Shown here piece after piece: positions 11,580-23,045 of a stretch of DNA of 64,000 nt. Below the pieces are notes generated by a model. It made no database searches. It had not been told where the DNA came from and saw only the letters and a program-made list of their open reading frames with translations. How positions within the stretch are numbered: position 1 is the first letter of the stretch; each line of letters begins with the position of its first letter. Source of the stretch: Galerina marginata (Eukaryota; Basidiomycota; Agaricomycetes; Agaricales; Galerinaceae); the NCBI GenBank assembly GCA_023014335.1, contig JAECYW010000012.1:496001-560000 (forward strand), written 5' to 3'. The position numbers and the translations under genes are program-made.

Positions 11580-13892
11580 TTACCTGGCTAGGTTGGAATA
11601 GCCATGCTGTGTCTGGCTATGCCCATGAACAAAGGAACCCGGAAAACTAGTTCGACGATCCCTTGGGACTCTCGTCTCTGGCCAAACGTTCGCTGGTCGA
11701 ACGGGAGGTGTGTGGAAGCGGTAACGGCGTTGGACAACGGGGATGAGAAGGGTGTCCCATTTCTCCGATCGCGTTTCCGGGGGGTCAGAGGGCCGAAAAA
11801 AGGTACGAGAATCGAGGGGTTGAGTGAAGACGAAGAGCTTGAGGAACCCGATGGCGAGGTCCTGACCCTCAGACAGGCTGTAGCTGAGAGGGGCCATCCC
11901 TCCGGAACCGTAGCCGATCGTGAGCGTTCCTCCGTTTGCCTTCAATGGACAGTCGGGATGATAGGGTCCACTAGAATTGGGTTTGTAGTAAGTAGCTGGA
12001 CGGAATAGGTCAGTAACTCGTGGCCGTGCTCCAGACTGGATGCTCACTAATATCGTTGAGATCAACGTTATCGAAATAGAGCAGGCGGGGGTAGAGGTCG
12101 TATAAGCTGTTGTTCGTCAACTTGATGCCATAAATGCGATCCTCTTTGACGACGATGTTGACCTGGTTGTCTTGATATAGGTTACGGCCCGTTGCCGACA
12201 GTTCTGCCCGTTTAACATCTGAAAACGGTGACTGGCATTCGTTGAGTTCGTAGAACGAGACCTGCACATCCTTCATGAGTCCAACGTCGTCACTCTTGCG
12301 ATAGAGCTCCCAGAAGTATTGCGACGCAGATTGGAAGAATGGGACCATCTTATCGGGGTGGGCGTCTATCGTCGGAAACCGAGGGTTGAGACCATATGTC
12401 CTGACTCGTTTGTCTATGAGTCGAATGATCGCCTTGTTGCGTTCAACAGAGATTTTAAGGTGGGCGCTGTCGGGTTCGTCGACGAGTGAAACATTATGAA
12501 GACCGTAGTTGGGATTTTGTAAAAGTGGTAGAAGACATTCACGAGAAGCCTGATAAGTGGGTTCAGGAGAAACGTAGAGACGAAGAGGTTCTAGTTTTCC
12601 TGCCCTAGCCTGGACGACGGTTGTAGTGGAATCCGCGCTGGAGAGGAAAGCCCACCACTGGTCGTTGAACGTGAGAACGGACGAGTACGAGTTTGCCTTT
12701 TCAACAACCAGGGTTGCAGGCGGTGTTCCCACGTTTGAACCAGTCGTAACAAATTCGGTTCCGATTGCGATCCCATGAGCCATACCAGCGTCGATAAAAA
12801 TCAAATGGAGAATTTTGTCTTGTCGAAGAGGATAACCCGAGGATGAAGGGGAGCTTGATTTAGCATCAAAGAGATATCTGTCCTGGTTGACGCCTTCGAT
12901 CTGAGGATTTTGGCTGTTCATGTATATAAAGATAGTTAGAAAATATTTAACGAAAGGAAACTTGGTCGCACCCAGATATGTGGTCCATCCTAGCCAGAAC
13001 CTCGGAGTAGCGCAATTGGTTTGGTGGAACAGACTTCAGGAGCTTCAGAAAAGCTGCTGAAAAGCTGCCATTGCGGTTGAACTCTACGGCAAGTTCTGAC
13101 GAACGACAGGCAGCGATCAAGGTGTGTGACCTTAGACCGCTAAAACGAAACGGGGAAACATGCTGTGGTACATTGGTCTCTTTGTTCCATATTTCACGGT
13201 CAAGGTCCTTGGTGTGGATGGTGGGCTTTAGGGTCACAGAGCGGGCACGGCCACCCGACTTGCTATTCGGTCCCCTGGTTCCTGACGCTGAATGGCAGCA
13301 GTCGAGAACGACAGTCTGGCAGGCAGTAAGTCGACCAATATTCCAAGCCAACATTGACAAGCGGACTCACGATGTTATCACCCTTCTTGTCGGCGATATC
13401 TTCGAGAAGAGCGCCAATTGTTCGATCCGGGATTCCAGGGATTTCCAAACCAATGACAGAGCAATAATTCTGTGGTACAAGAAGTTGAACTTTGCTGTCG
13501 GGACCACCTGATTCCCAGCCAAGAGGGGGCTCAATCTCAGATCCATGACCTGCGTAGAATATAAATATCGGGTCCCCTTCCTGAATGCGGGGATCGTCTT
13601 TGATGGCTATAAACGCGTCCAGGATGGCAGCCCTAGACGCCTGCTTATTGATAAGAGTCCTGATTTGGTCTTCAGGAACCTTAAGACGGTCGATAAGGTA
13701 GTCCTTATACGCATAAGCGTCTCGAACGGCACTGTGAAGACGAGGAAAGTCTTCCGCGCGGTCATAGGAGTTAATGCCAATGATCAAGGCAAAAAGACGA
13801 GGGAAAGGGCTGTAAGAGTAAAATTAGATACTTGGGAACAAACATGGAACATTGATGGAAGTTTACCTTGTCCAAGAGCCACAGTTAGCCAT
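11580..13892 (-). CDS. Caspase-like protease, family member A
   Basis: Peptidase C14/metacaspase-type protein of about 696 residues, probably cytosolic (no signal peptide seen). Five exons: 13892-13867 (MANCGSWT), 13809-13371, 13315-12972, 12913-12048, 11995-11580; they sum to whole codons. Exon 2 has LFALIIGINSY and the catalytic His in FIFYAGHGSE. Exon 3 opens with the catalytic Cys in TVVLDCCHSASGTRG and carries the p10-like LIAACRSSELA and GSFSAAFLKLL. Exon 4 has NPQIEGVNQ (Cys of the family's PQCEG changed to Ile), AGMAHGIAIGTEF, IYGIKLTNN and LLYFDNVDL. Exon 5 has GGTLTIGYGSGG and GFLKLFVFTQPL, then an Arg-rich tail longer than in B and C. The catalytic dyad is intact. Substrate preference is likely Lys/Arg by analogy with metacaspases (inference). 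The C-terminal region is not a domain I can name. Confidence 0.9.
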
Positions 13893-16800
13893 CTATGGGT
13901 TAGACGAAAAGAGTGAGACGAATGGTTAAGGTGAGAACAAAGCTAAACGGACCCGCACCTATATAAAAAAATCCTTCAAATGTCGGACAGGAAGCAGGGT
14001 GTTCTAGATCGCGCAACAAGGGATGTAGGGGCCAGGGCCAGTTTAGAAATATGCTACTGGTGCTAATGTCGGGTCGTTGGGACAGTAGTTTGTCCACCGG
14101 CACTCTTTTTATGGGAGAAGACACGAGGTTCATAATCTGCATATACCAGACATGAGGTGCAGAAATGTGAAAGCGTACGTATACTCGGTATCGGTGCGAA
14201 ATTCTCCGCCAGGTCGTCTGCAACAATACGTGTAGGGCGAACATTGTCCGAGACTAGAGGTAAATCCAGCGGTATGATTCTATTGGCAGATGAAAATCCG
14301 GACACGGCATAAGACAGCGAAAAGAAATTAAACAGGTGTAGGTTATCACCTTGAATCATCTTGCGACGGGCTTTGATCGTCTACAGAACATGTGAATGCA
14401 CCACGCCTTTCAAGGTAAGGATTACTTCATTTACCTGAAACAAAAGTAGGAAATGATAAGTCGCGATCGTCTGGGACCGGATCATTCGCACTGATCTCTA
14501 ACTTCTAAGGTCAATTGGATGAATACCGTCAAAATACCGTAGATGATGATTGTATCTAAAAGCCTTGTACTTTCACAACTTTTCCGTTCTATCGATCACG
14601 TGGATGAGATCACGTGCTGGCGTCTATTTGACGTTGGCGTCAAATCTCTTTTCATCTCTTTCCATCACTTGGTCATACCTGGGCTCTTGAGGTCCACTGC
14701 CAATACTCTGTATCTACTGAAAGGTCCTCTCCATTCGCTGGCTGACTTGGATGGCGTCTAGCATTCTTCAAAGCCGTCGGGAAATTACAAGTTGGTCTCG
14801 CAATCGGCCCGGCGGACTTCCAGCGTTCTGCTAGACAGCTCTTCCAAGTTCCAATCAGGAGTCCTTGAATGTTGAGTGTCAAAGCAAGACTTCTAAATCC
14901 CCAAAGTGACGATTTCGTTCTTCAACACAACCTCACATATGATTGTCACCGTCAATCTACAAGACTATATGGGTTGAGAGGTCTAGGGTTTATTCAGACG
15001 ACGTCATTCAACTTGCAACTTGCCTCGTGTTTTCTCCTATTCAGTATTGGGACCGAGTGAAAGCAAACATTCAAGAGCCCCAAAATGGCACTTTCAACCC
15101 GATATCGGACCTTGGTAAGTGGACACAATCTTGTACTTACTGCTTTTTTAGCGACGCCCGCCCATTCTGGCGCAGTCGTCATCGACAATGGCGAACGGAA
15201 GCTTGATAATGAAAGCCGTGAGGCTTTCAATTGGGTACGCATTGCCTTCGGTTTCCGAGTCACAGTTATACATCCACTTCGGTTTGAGGACTGACTACTG
15301 CTGTTCCTTGTCATACCTCTGACGGTAAGTGACCATATTCTCTGATCTCAGTATATTTTTCACTTTAATTTTCCAGGAGGCTATATGGGTTATCTATGGC
15401 ATGAATTGAGACGGGAAAATGGCCTCTCTTAAACCTGTCCTTGACATCGCAAGCCGCTGCTCTTGTATTCTAATGATTCATCTAAAGATTAGTTTGTCAT
15501 ACCGGAAGGTTCTTGCGATATCATTCCTCGGTTCAATGTATCGCCACAAAAGCAGCGACCAGTTCATAATGAAGGAGAGTTAGTACAGTGAAGGTTCGTG
15601 CCGTCTTATCTTTTGATGATCTGATAGCGTCCAAGTTCCGCGTCGTGGCTTTAATTTGAAGGCGATTTCATTCACTCCCATGGCAAAGTACGAGACAAGT
15701 CCAGTCAATTATATTGCTCTGTGAATGACTGCGCCCGGGTTATCGGTGGGTTTATCGACAGATTGGATCCATCGCATTCAATGGGTCAGAAATAGCTCCC
15801 CGGAGCATATGCAGTTCAGATAGCACGTCGATCCAAAAATTTCCAGGAAGGATTTGCTTCCTGCTCCGTTACTTCAGGTTCCCCCGCACCTATTTCTGAT
15901 CCAAGGCGGAATGAAACAAGATGCGTCCAGGCGGTCTGCCTCAATTTGCTGTCCTAAACTTATGTGCCAAAGATCGGAGGCTCTCGGTAGTTTCTACCAT
16001 TCCGAAAGAAGACCCGTCTCTAATAGTATGGCTAAGTATATCTGTCAGCCTCAGAATATGTAGACTTGTCATCAACATTTGTTGCCAAAGACTTTGAATC
16101 TGCACCACGAGAATGACCACTTGTAAGACGCGCCCAATTGAATATGAATGCCTCCGGCAACTCCAAGATACCAAAAGATTCGTACCTCACGATTTTCTGA
16201 GCCATCAGTGGTTATAACGGCAATGTCATGGACATGTCTAACTTTGATGCACCCAGAAACTTTGTTAGCGACATGTTAGGACAGTTTCTAGCTAGTATTG
16301 ACCTCGTTGTGCTCTGGGTTTAGACGTTTATGGCAGGAGGGAGGCTGGGTGGAGCAAAATTGGAGCTGTAGTACTGGTCTGGTGACAAGGGAACCTGGAT
16401 TCGGGAGAAATTTACTGCTCCTGGGCCTCAACGTCAACAATACGAGGGATTGGAATAGTGGCTAAGAGGTGATGAATTCATTGTCCCTCAAATTAATAGC
16501 CCTGAAGATTTGACAAATACAAGACGCGTGATACGGGTAAGTATGAGCAGATAAAAATGTGTTGGTATAAGCAGTGTCTGTTGTTGACAGATATGGCTCA
16601 AGTGATTGCTGTTGTTCAGAGCTCTGGGCGCTTCAAAATATTTAATTGCCCCCTCGCCTCCAAAATCAGGTTGCTGAGTTTTGTGCGATCTAGTCTATCA
16701 ATTCGCCGTTAGCTGTTAGTTGTCGATCACGAGTTGCTGAAAGAGGTACATGAAAACGCGTTGACGGCAATCAATGTCAATGTGAATCCCTTGGCAGTAA

Positions 16801-17863
16801 GGCAATGGCAGTAGAGCTCAGGGAAACTAACAAGTTCCTAGCCTTCGACATGAGCACAGGAACACGGGAACTAAAGGACTAAAAATAGATCGGCCCGTGC
16901 CGGTGTCTTCGGCGTCAAACTGGACTTGTTAACCGTCGGCAACCGTCCATCACCCGAATTCCTGTAATCCCATTTATACCATGCGCAGTAACATTACGGA
17001 AGAAGATGGTTTGAAAGCCTTTTGCCACCACTCAGCTCGCTCTCCCATTCTCCTCGATTCTATGCTGTAAAATCCATCTTATACCTGCAGGAGTCCCACT
17101 GCTAATCAGCTTCCTTACACTGTCCAGGAAAGCAATTGATAAAGCCCGCGGAACATATGCGGTTACGAGCAGGCGAATTCACGACGTGTCATTCGTTATC
17201 GCTTCTATGAAGATAAGTTCGTTCGACTTGTGAGTATGTCTCGGAAGGACCACATCCAAACGGACTTATTCGAGGTGATTTTGACAAGCATGCGATAATC
17301 GAGGAGGCTTCCTAACCAGAAATGAGAGGTGGAGGCAGATTCGTGATTGCGCAATCGCTCTAGAATAGCATTGCGTGAACATGCTGGTTGGCGCCACAAG
17401 GTCTTTGAGAGGTCCTCGCGTTCAAGTATCTCTAATGAACCGAGACTGACTAACCATCTCTGTCCATAACGAAACCTTCTTTCACAAATCTCTTTCCCAA
17501 ACTAAATGATCTTCGGGGACTTCCACTTCCCCCACCTTCGGTCGTCTTATAAACAATGTCGCTCTGCCAGTCAATTTCGCAAGCGCAATAACGGAATGAA
17601 GGAGGTTCACTTCAGCAGATTTCAAATCCTCGACTTTTCCGACTACTAATCCCAACAATGCGGGACGGACTGATGCTTGGCCGTTTAGATTGGGTGGATT
17701 ACGGCATATCGCCGTATCTTACTTCTCTTGACCAAGATTTCATTTCTTGGGACTACCCTGGCGATTCAGATTCGATCCACAACAGAAGCCGCGATGCCCT
17801 CATATCTTCTAATGCCCATTTGCCGTTAAAAAGCGCGGCCCCTGCAACCAACTCCCGGGACAC
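13893..17863. other. Long region with no confident gene
   Basis: Nearly 4 kb without recognisable protein motifs. A 98-codon minus-strand ORF (14359-14063, starting MIQGDNLHLF) has a plausible ATG but no known family. A plus-strand ATG at 15085 precedes a possible splice donor (gtaagt near 15115). I see no transposon ends or tRNA. The final 300 bp is the kinase promoter and leader. Confidence 0.4.
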
Positions 17864-19808
17864 CATGTCGAACTTCATTGGAGCTGTGGAGGATGAGTGG
17901 CAATTATTTAGGTACATTCCTTTCCATGCCCTAGTCTTCTTGAATTTATCTCTTCTAGTGATAATGCCCAGGACTACACAACTGGTCCACCGATTGGCTT
18001 TGGTGCTTCGTCAATTGTCTATGCCGCCACATACCACCCACCTTCCCCCAATTCGTCTTCCAGGAAGGCCATTCAGTGCGCACTCAAGGTGCTGGACCTG
18101 GATTCTCTACCCCCACGGTCTCTGCAATTGTTGCAACGAGAGACGGCCCTTATGTCGCTTTCCAAGCATCCCAATGTTTTACGTGTACGTGGTTCGTGGA
18201 TGGACGGCCATAAACTGCACATTGCCCTACGTCTCATGAACAAAGGAAGCGCTGCAGACGTCATGCGCTATGGCTGGCCCGAGGGCATGGAAGAGGACGT
18301 CGTTCGATGCATCTTATGGCAGGCTCTCAACGGGTTAAAGTGCGTCAGCTTCCATACTTTTGAGCCTCCTACTAATGAATACCCTCTGGTCAGTTACCTT
18401 CATACAAATGGATTTATCCATCGTGATGTGAAAGCAGCAAATCTCTTAATAGATGATGATGGGACAGTTCTTCTGGGCGATCTCGGGGTGGCGGCTGATC
18501 TTTCAGAAGATACTTCGCAAATCTATGGCTCGTCTTCAAAGGCTCACTTCATCACCGCGAAAGCAGCGCTGGAATCTAGCACCGGAAAACATGCTATATC
18601 CTTGAACAGCGTATGTACAGCGGTTCCAAGGCCGCGGATTAGAAAACGGAAGTCATTTGTCGGAACGGTATGTGGATTCCTCGACTTTGACCAGGAACGA
18701 GATTTTAAAGCTTTCTAGCCCTGCTGGATGGCTCCTGAAATTATCGAAGGCAAACAATACGACTTCTCCGCGGACATATGGAGTTTCGGCATTACAGCGT
18801 TAGAACTGACACAAGGACGGCCTCCACGGTCTAGAGAATCGCCACAACGAGTGTTGCTCAAGACGTAATTTCTGATTATCATCGTCTCAACCATTCTTTC
18901 GTAACGCTTTATTAGGGTCCAAGAAGAACCTCCAACTTTGATTCGTGAAGGAGGTGTATCCAGGTATTCTCGTGCGTTCAAGGAGGTCATCGATAGCTGC
19001 CTGGTGAAGGATCCCTCAAAACGGTTAGTTTCTTTTGCTAATTATCTTCCTACCACCTTATTTATGTGCATTTACTAGGCCCAGTGCAGCGGAACTCCTT
19101 CAAACACCTTTCTTCAAAGCAGTGAAAAAGAAGTCTTACCTCATTAATAACATCCTAAGTAATGCGATTTCCTTGTCGTTTTCTCGATTTTTGACACCTA
19201 ACTTGTCAGAGGACCTCCCACCACTGACGCAACGACAAGAGCGCTATGCCCTTCCAGTTGTCAAGTCGGCCAATTATATTGACTCGTGGGATTTTGCAAC
19301 AACCATTCATACCCCTACGACGAGTCTATACAAGAGGCCAGCGTTAGAAGCATTCGCTCCTGCAGCAGTCGGGACAAAGAAGGCCATGCCACCTTCCTCT
19401 CCGATTACCAGCACCTCCAAGTTATCCGGCGTTTTGAGCTCAAATATGGTTACTAGTCATGCCTCAACACCAGGCGTCGCTTCATCACCAATATTCTACG
19501 GAGCTTCTTCAACCATCGCGCCTCGGTCGACGGCGACAGTCTCGACTTCCATTCCCCATTCACAGAGACCTATCTCTACCATGGCCAGACACAAATCACA
19601 TCCTGCGTTCGGTGACTCTCAGCCCACGCCGTTTTCCCGCACCCAGAAATCCCAGGCATCACCCGAGCCAACGCTGTGGCATAAAATCAAGAACAACGTC
19701 ATACGTCCCGTATCACTGGCCGAGGCAGGCGATTCAGAAGACCCGCCTCGCAAGGACAAAGAAAAGCGGAGGGTGAACAGCACGTTTCACTCTAAGTCCC
19801 TGCAATGA
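17864..19808 (+). CDS. STE20-family Ser/Thr kinase, OSR1/SPAK (FRAY)-like
   Basis: Protein kinase of the STE20/germinal-centre group, likely cytosolic signalling. The ATG at 17864 sits in CACCATG and gives [15 protein letters not shown], with an intron then joining SDNAQDY. Motifs: Gly loop [13 protein letters not shown] Lys in [24 protein letters not shown], catalytic loop [13 protein letters not shown] in place of DFG ([10 protein letters not shown], as in OSR1/SPAK), activation segment [15 protein letters not shown] split by an intron, then [18 protein letters not shown] and the subdomain XI Arg in [13 protein letters not shown]. The C terminus (about 19200-19808) is Ser/Pro/Thr-rich and probably disordered. 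The stretch between DLG and the T-loop is about 55 residues, longer than in animal OSR1. An in-frame upstream ATG at 17658 could add a leader. Confidence 0.88.
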
Positions 19809-20096
19809 CTTTTCCCCTTGGGATCGAGTCGCTTCAAGTTTTTTCTTCTGGTTAGTCTTTTTGGTCGTACAGTTGCCAGTGATCATGCAGCTTACTTAGA
19901 CGCAGCTCTGAAAGCAGGGTAAATATCGTCTCACATTCACGCTTTCGCGATATCTCTTTGAGGCAGACTGCAAGCTCCGTTCATAATTTACCTACTTGTA
20001 ATAGTACTTGTTAAACAAGCTCTAATGCTTGTTATATTTGTAGCTATGTATTGTATCGTCTGTTGATTTTCATTTTGGTGGTAGCCACGAAAAGTG

Positions 20097-20160
20097 GTGG
20101 GTTATGGGGGTATGGGTTATATGGGTTATATTATTAGGGCTATAGGTTATAGGTTATGAG
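20097..20160. repeat. Degenerate GGGTTAT-rich array
   Basis: Several imperfect copies of gggttat, ggttata and ggttatg follow each other. It is G/T biased on the plus strand, like an interstitial telomere-type or slipped simple repeat. It is too degenerate to call a true telomeric array. Confidence 0.6.
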
Positions 20161-20184
20161 GCGTTCGCCTGTTATAATATAGTT

Positions 20185-20205
20185 ACAGAAGTTGTGGACT
20201 TCTGT
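20185..20205. terminator. 8-bp inverted repeat with 5-nt loop
   Basis: acagaagt (20185-20192) and its exact reverse complement acttctgt (20198-20205) flank a 5-base loop. It lies between two convergent genes, about 380 bp after the kinase stop, and could be a 3'-end RNA hairpin. Eukaryotic genes do not need such a structure to terminate, so its function is uncertain. Confidence 0.3.
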
Positions 20206-20580
20206 ACATCATCGAGGAGGTTGTCATATTGTTTACTGAGAGGCATCCATGGAATCGCGTTTATTCGTCATTTTGAGCCGTAATTCTGCCTTTAAAGGCG
20301 ACGGTGAACTTGCTGTCCCGGCATAGGTTACAACCTACAGACGACATTTCTAGCCGAGGTACCTCTTCGAAAGGAGATCAAGGCTCCTGAAGCTCGCAGA
20401 ATGACATGCATCGCAACCAGCGACATCATATAAAGTATGGGCCTTACAGAAAGAAATGTCTTCCACTGTGACTGATGCCAAAATGTGCATTAGCAGTACA
20501 TGAATCCAGATAGTGAGACAAAAAATGTAGATCTCCAACAACCAAAAATGCGCCTTCTCCTCGTCTTCGCATGTTCTGAT

Positions 20581-22093
20581 TCACTTCTTATTCTTCCCCG
20601 ACCCAGACCCTGACGCCAACACAGACTGCGAAGAGTTCAAGGCGGCGAAGGTGGATGGCCAGTTCCCTTTGAAGATGTACATGTCCTCTGTCGCAGGGAC
20701 GAGCTTAGCAGAGCGGCCGAGCTGTTCGTCTGAGGAATGGGGAATTAGTCTTGGAGCAAGAGGAATGGAAATGACATAACATACAGATAGGATCGCTTTC
20801 CTGGTGATCGAAGTGCTTGAGCTCCCATGTTCGTTTTTCTGCTGCTTCGTCCTTGCGTCGTTGCCGTTGCTCGTTCTCAATCCTGCTCTTCTCACGACTG
20901 GCGAGGTCGAAGTCGCCTTCCCGGATGCCCTTGGCGACGAGGAACCATAGCCGCCTAGTCTCCGACTCTCCAAGTTCGCTGGACCACTCCAACGGAGTCG
21001 TCTCCTCCTTCTCCTCGTGCACCTCATGGAACGTCCCACCTCCCCCCTTGACAAACTTGCTCGACTCGTGCCACGTGCCCTCCACGACGATCTCCTTCGG
21101 CCCTGCACCGCCTTGCCCAGGCATGGGCACCGTCGTCGCCTTGAAAGAGTGCGACTTGCCCGAGAAGTAGCCCTTGCCCTTGTATTCGATCGCGGTGATA
21201 TAGCCCCCACCGACGATGTGCGACGTCTCGGCCAGTTCGATGTACGGTGATCCGTACCACAGCCCGTCGATCCGCAGCCGCGGCAGCGTGATCACATATG
21301 ACTCGGTTTCGTTCACGGTGAGGATGGCGTGGCCGATCTGCTTGACAATGATCGCACCGGAGCTGAAGGACGTCTTTTGGGCGTTGTGGCCTACTAGACG
21401 GAGCTTCTTGGATTTATTCTCGATCACGTACGCTGTGATTGGGGGGTGGTGCGAGACTTGTTCAACGAGGAGCTCGGTGAGCCCACGGCCGTTCTTGTCG
21501 GGCCAGGTGCCATAGAAGACTTCGCCGAGGACGGGGTTTAGGGGTCTGTGGAGCGGTTAGGATGGATAGGAGATGGCAATCAGGCGACTTGCTTTTTCTC
21601 CGACCCCATCGTCTCGTTTCGAGATGTGTATTGGTCTTTGAGCGTGCTCTGGATAATAATTACGATGCGAATAATCAAGAAATAATTGAGACCCACAATG
21701 AACCATCTCAAGACAGCCAGCGCTCTATCTTGGCCTGGTTTGGCATCCGCAATGGCCGCAAAGTATTCTGGGCGCTCACACCAGTACGCTGTCATCGATA
21801 AGCCAGATGAACATCAGAGAATACCCCTATGCACGCACCAGGAAACTCGGTGAGAGATGTAGGCGAGAGAATAAAAGGTGGGGCCGTGAGCGAAGAGAGG
21901 TCGCCAGAAAAGGAGGCGATGCTGACGAGGTGTTGGTCGTTGCCATGCACGACGGCGAGAGCACTTACGATTTCAGGAACGACGACCAGCTACCGCGCTG
22001 AGCTGCGGGCACGGCCTATATTTAATATAATAAATTTCTGTTTTTTTTGAGAGTCAAAATGTCTAGACTCACTCCAGCTTCTTCGGTGGTCAT
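20581..22093 (-). CDS. KES1: Oxysterol-binding protein homologue, short Kes1/Osh4 type
   Basis: Lipid-exchange protein carrying sterol and PI4P between ER and Golgi or plasma membrane. Exon 1 is only seven codons (MTTEEAG, ATG 22093). The next exon gives GSWSSFLKSIASFSGDLSSL and APPFILSPTSLTEFPAYW, matching the Osh4 lid region. Further on: RWFISTLKDQYTSRNE, GSEKKPLNPVLGEVFYGTWP and the family signature EQVSHHPP (near 21450), then LRLVGHNAQKTSF, IVVEGTWHESSKF, TPLEWSSELGESETRRLW and a C terminus ending SGKNKK. No PH, ankyrin or transmembrane segment is visible, so this is the short ORP class, with the two His of the PI4P-binding HH pair present. Convergent with the kinase gene. Confidence 0.92.
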
Positions 22094-23045
22094 GGCAGAA
22101 AAGTAGGTTGGTGAATGACGTAATACGCATGGCTGTATCTAAAGCGGCATTTCCCGACAAATACACCATTCTTATCAGATCGCGCTCGAAAGCTGGAGCT
22201 CTCGCTGCCCTGGGTCATGTACAACTTGAAGCTTGAAGCTTGAAGCTTGAGGCTCTATGGATTCTGCATCTTCGTTTTCTTCAATTTTTGCTCGGGGATC
22301 CAATTCTGCCGTCGTCTTACAAAGATATCAATGACAGAACCCACGAGCTTGGAATCTGCCAGCCTAACTGTACTTGGCTGATACCAACAACGATAGTTTG
22401 AAGGACTCAGTAATCACTTGCACAAGAATACACTCGGAAGAACTGCGCATCCGTGACTACCGGGTGGCCTGACCTATCAGCCTCGTCGTGGAACCGTTGT
22501 TTTTGCTGACCATATCACCTCGTTCTTGATGAGTCCTAGGGCAATCTACGGTGCCGTTGTTAAGTCGCCAAACAAGCAACGCCTGTCTTGATAACGGACC
22601 ATATCGCCGACATGTATCCCGCTTGGGGTTTAACTATAAGCTTCACGATGCGACTTGCATTGAAGCGACTCCCGCCAGTTGGTTTTCTGGTCCTCTATCA
22701 TGGAGGTTAGAAACTTGCTTTGGAAGAATTGGGCGGACTGGCGTAGATTAAAAACGGTCGTACATTTCATCCGACGTTAAGCGCCCTAGCCGCGGCAATC
22801 ACTCAAGTCACGGTATCTATCTCTAATTTCGGGAGCGCCATTGCTCATGGGAAATTCTAGCCCAAGCATAAAAGCAGAGTCAGCCAGCTTTATCTGCTTC
22901 ATCAATGACTCCGATGTCTTCTCCAGGTCGTTCTTCCAACCACCTCTCCAGAAATTCAGAGATTATCAGACAATTAAAGGCGTTCGTCTTCGCCTCTTGT
23001 ACCGTAATCCGTTATTGACATCTTCCATTTAGCCGCCCAGGTGGC
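22094..23045. other. Intergenic region between divergent ORP and caspase-like B
   Basis: Probably two back-to-back promoters. No gene is recognised. A small tandem repeat lies at 22225-22252. Confidence 0.5.
22225..22252. repeat. Tandem repeat, 7-bp unit cttgaag, four copies
   Basis: Three exact cttgaag copies and a final cttgagg run head to tail, forming overlapping aagctt sites. A short slipped repeat about 130 bp upstream of the ORP start. Confidence 0.85.

Larger units (their letters stand above)
19809..20580. other. Intergenic region between convergent kinase and ORP genes
   Basis: Downstream of both genes. It contains a GGGTTAT-rich stretch and an inverted repeat, listed separately. 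No gene is recognised. Confidence 0.6.

Noticed and set aside
11604..12008. 134-codon plus-strand ORF
   Set aside because: Antisense shadow of the last exon of caspase-like A, whose GGTLTIGYGSGG and GFLKLF motifs are clear.
20097..20160. Telomere or chromosome end
   Set aside because: The GGGTTAT-like units are degenerate, few and flanked on both sides by unique genes.
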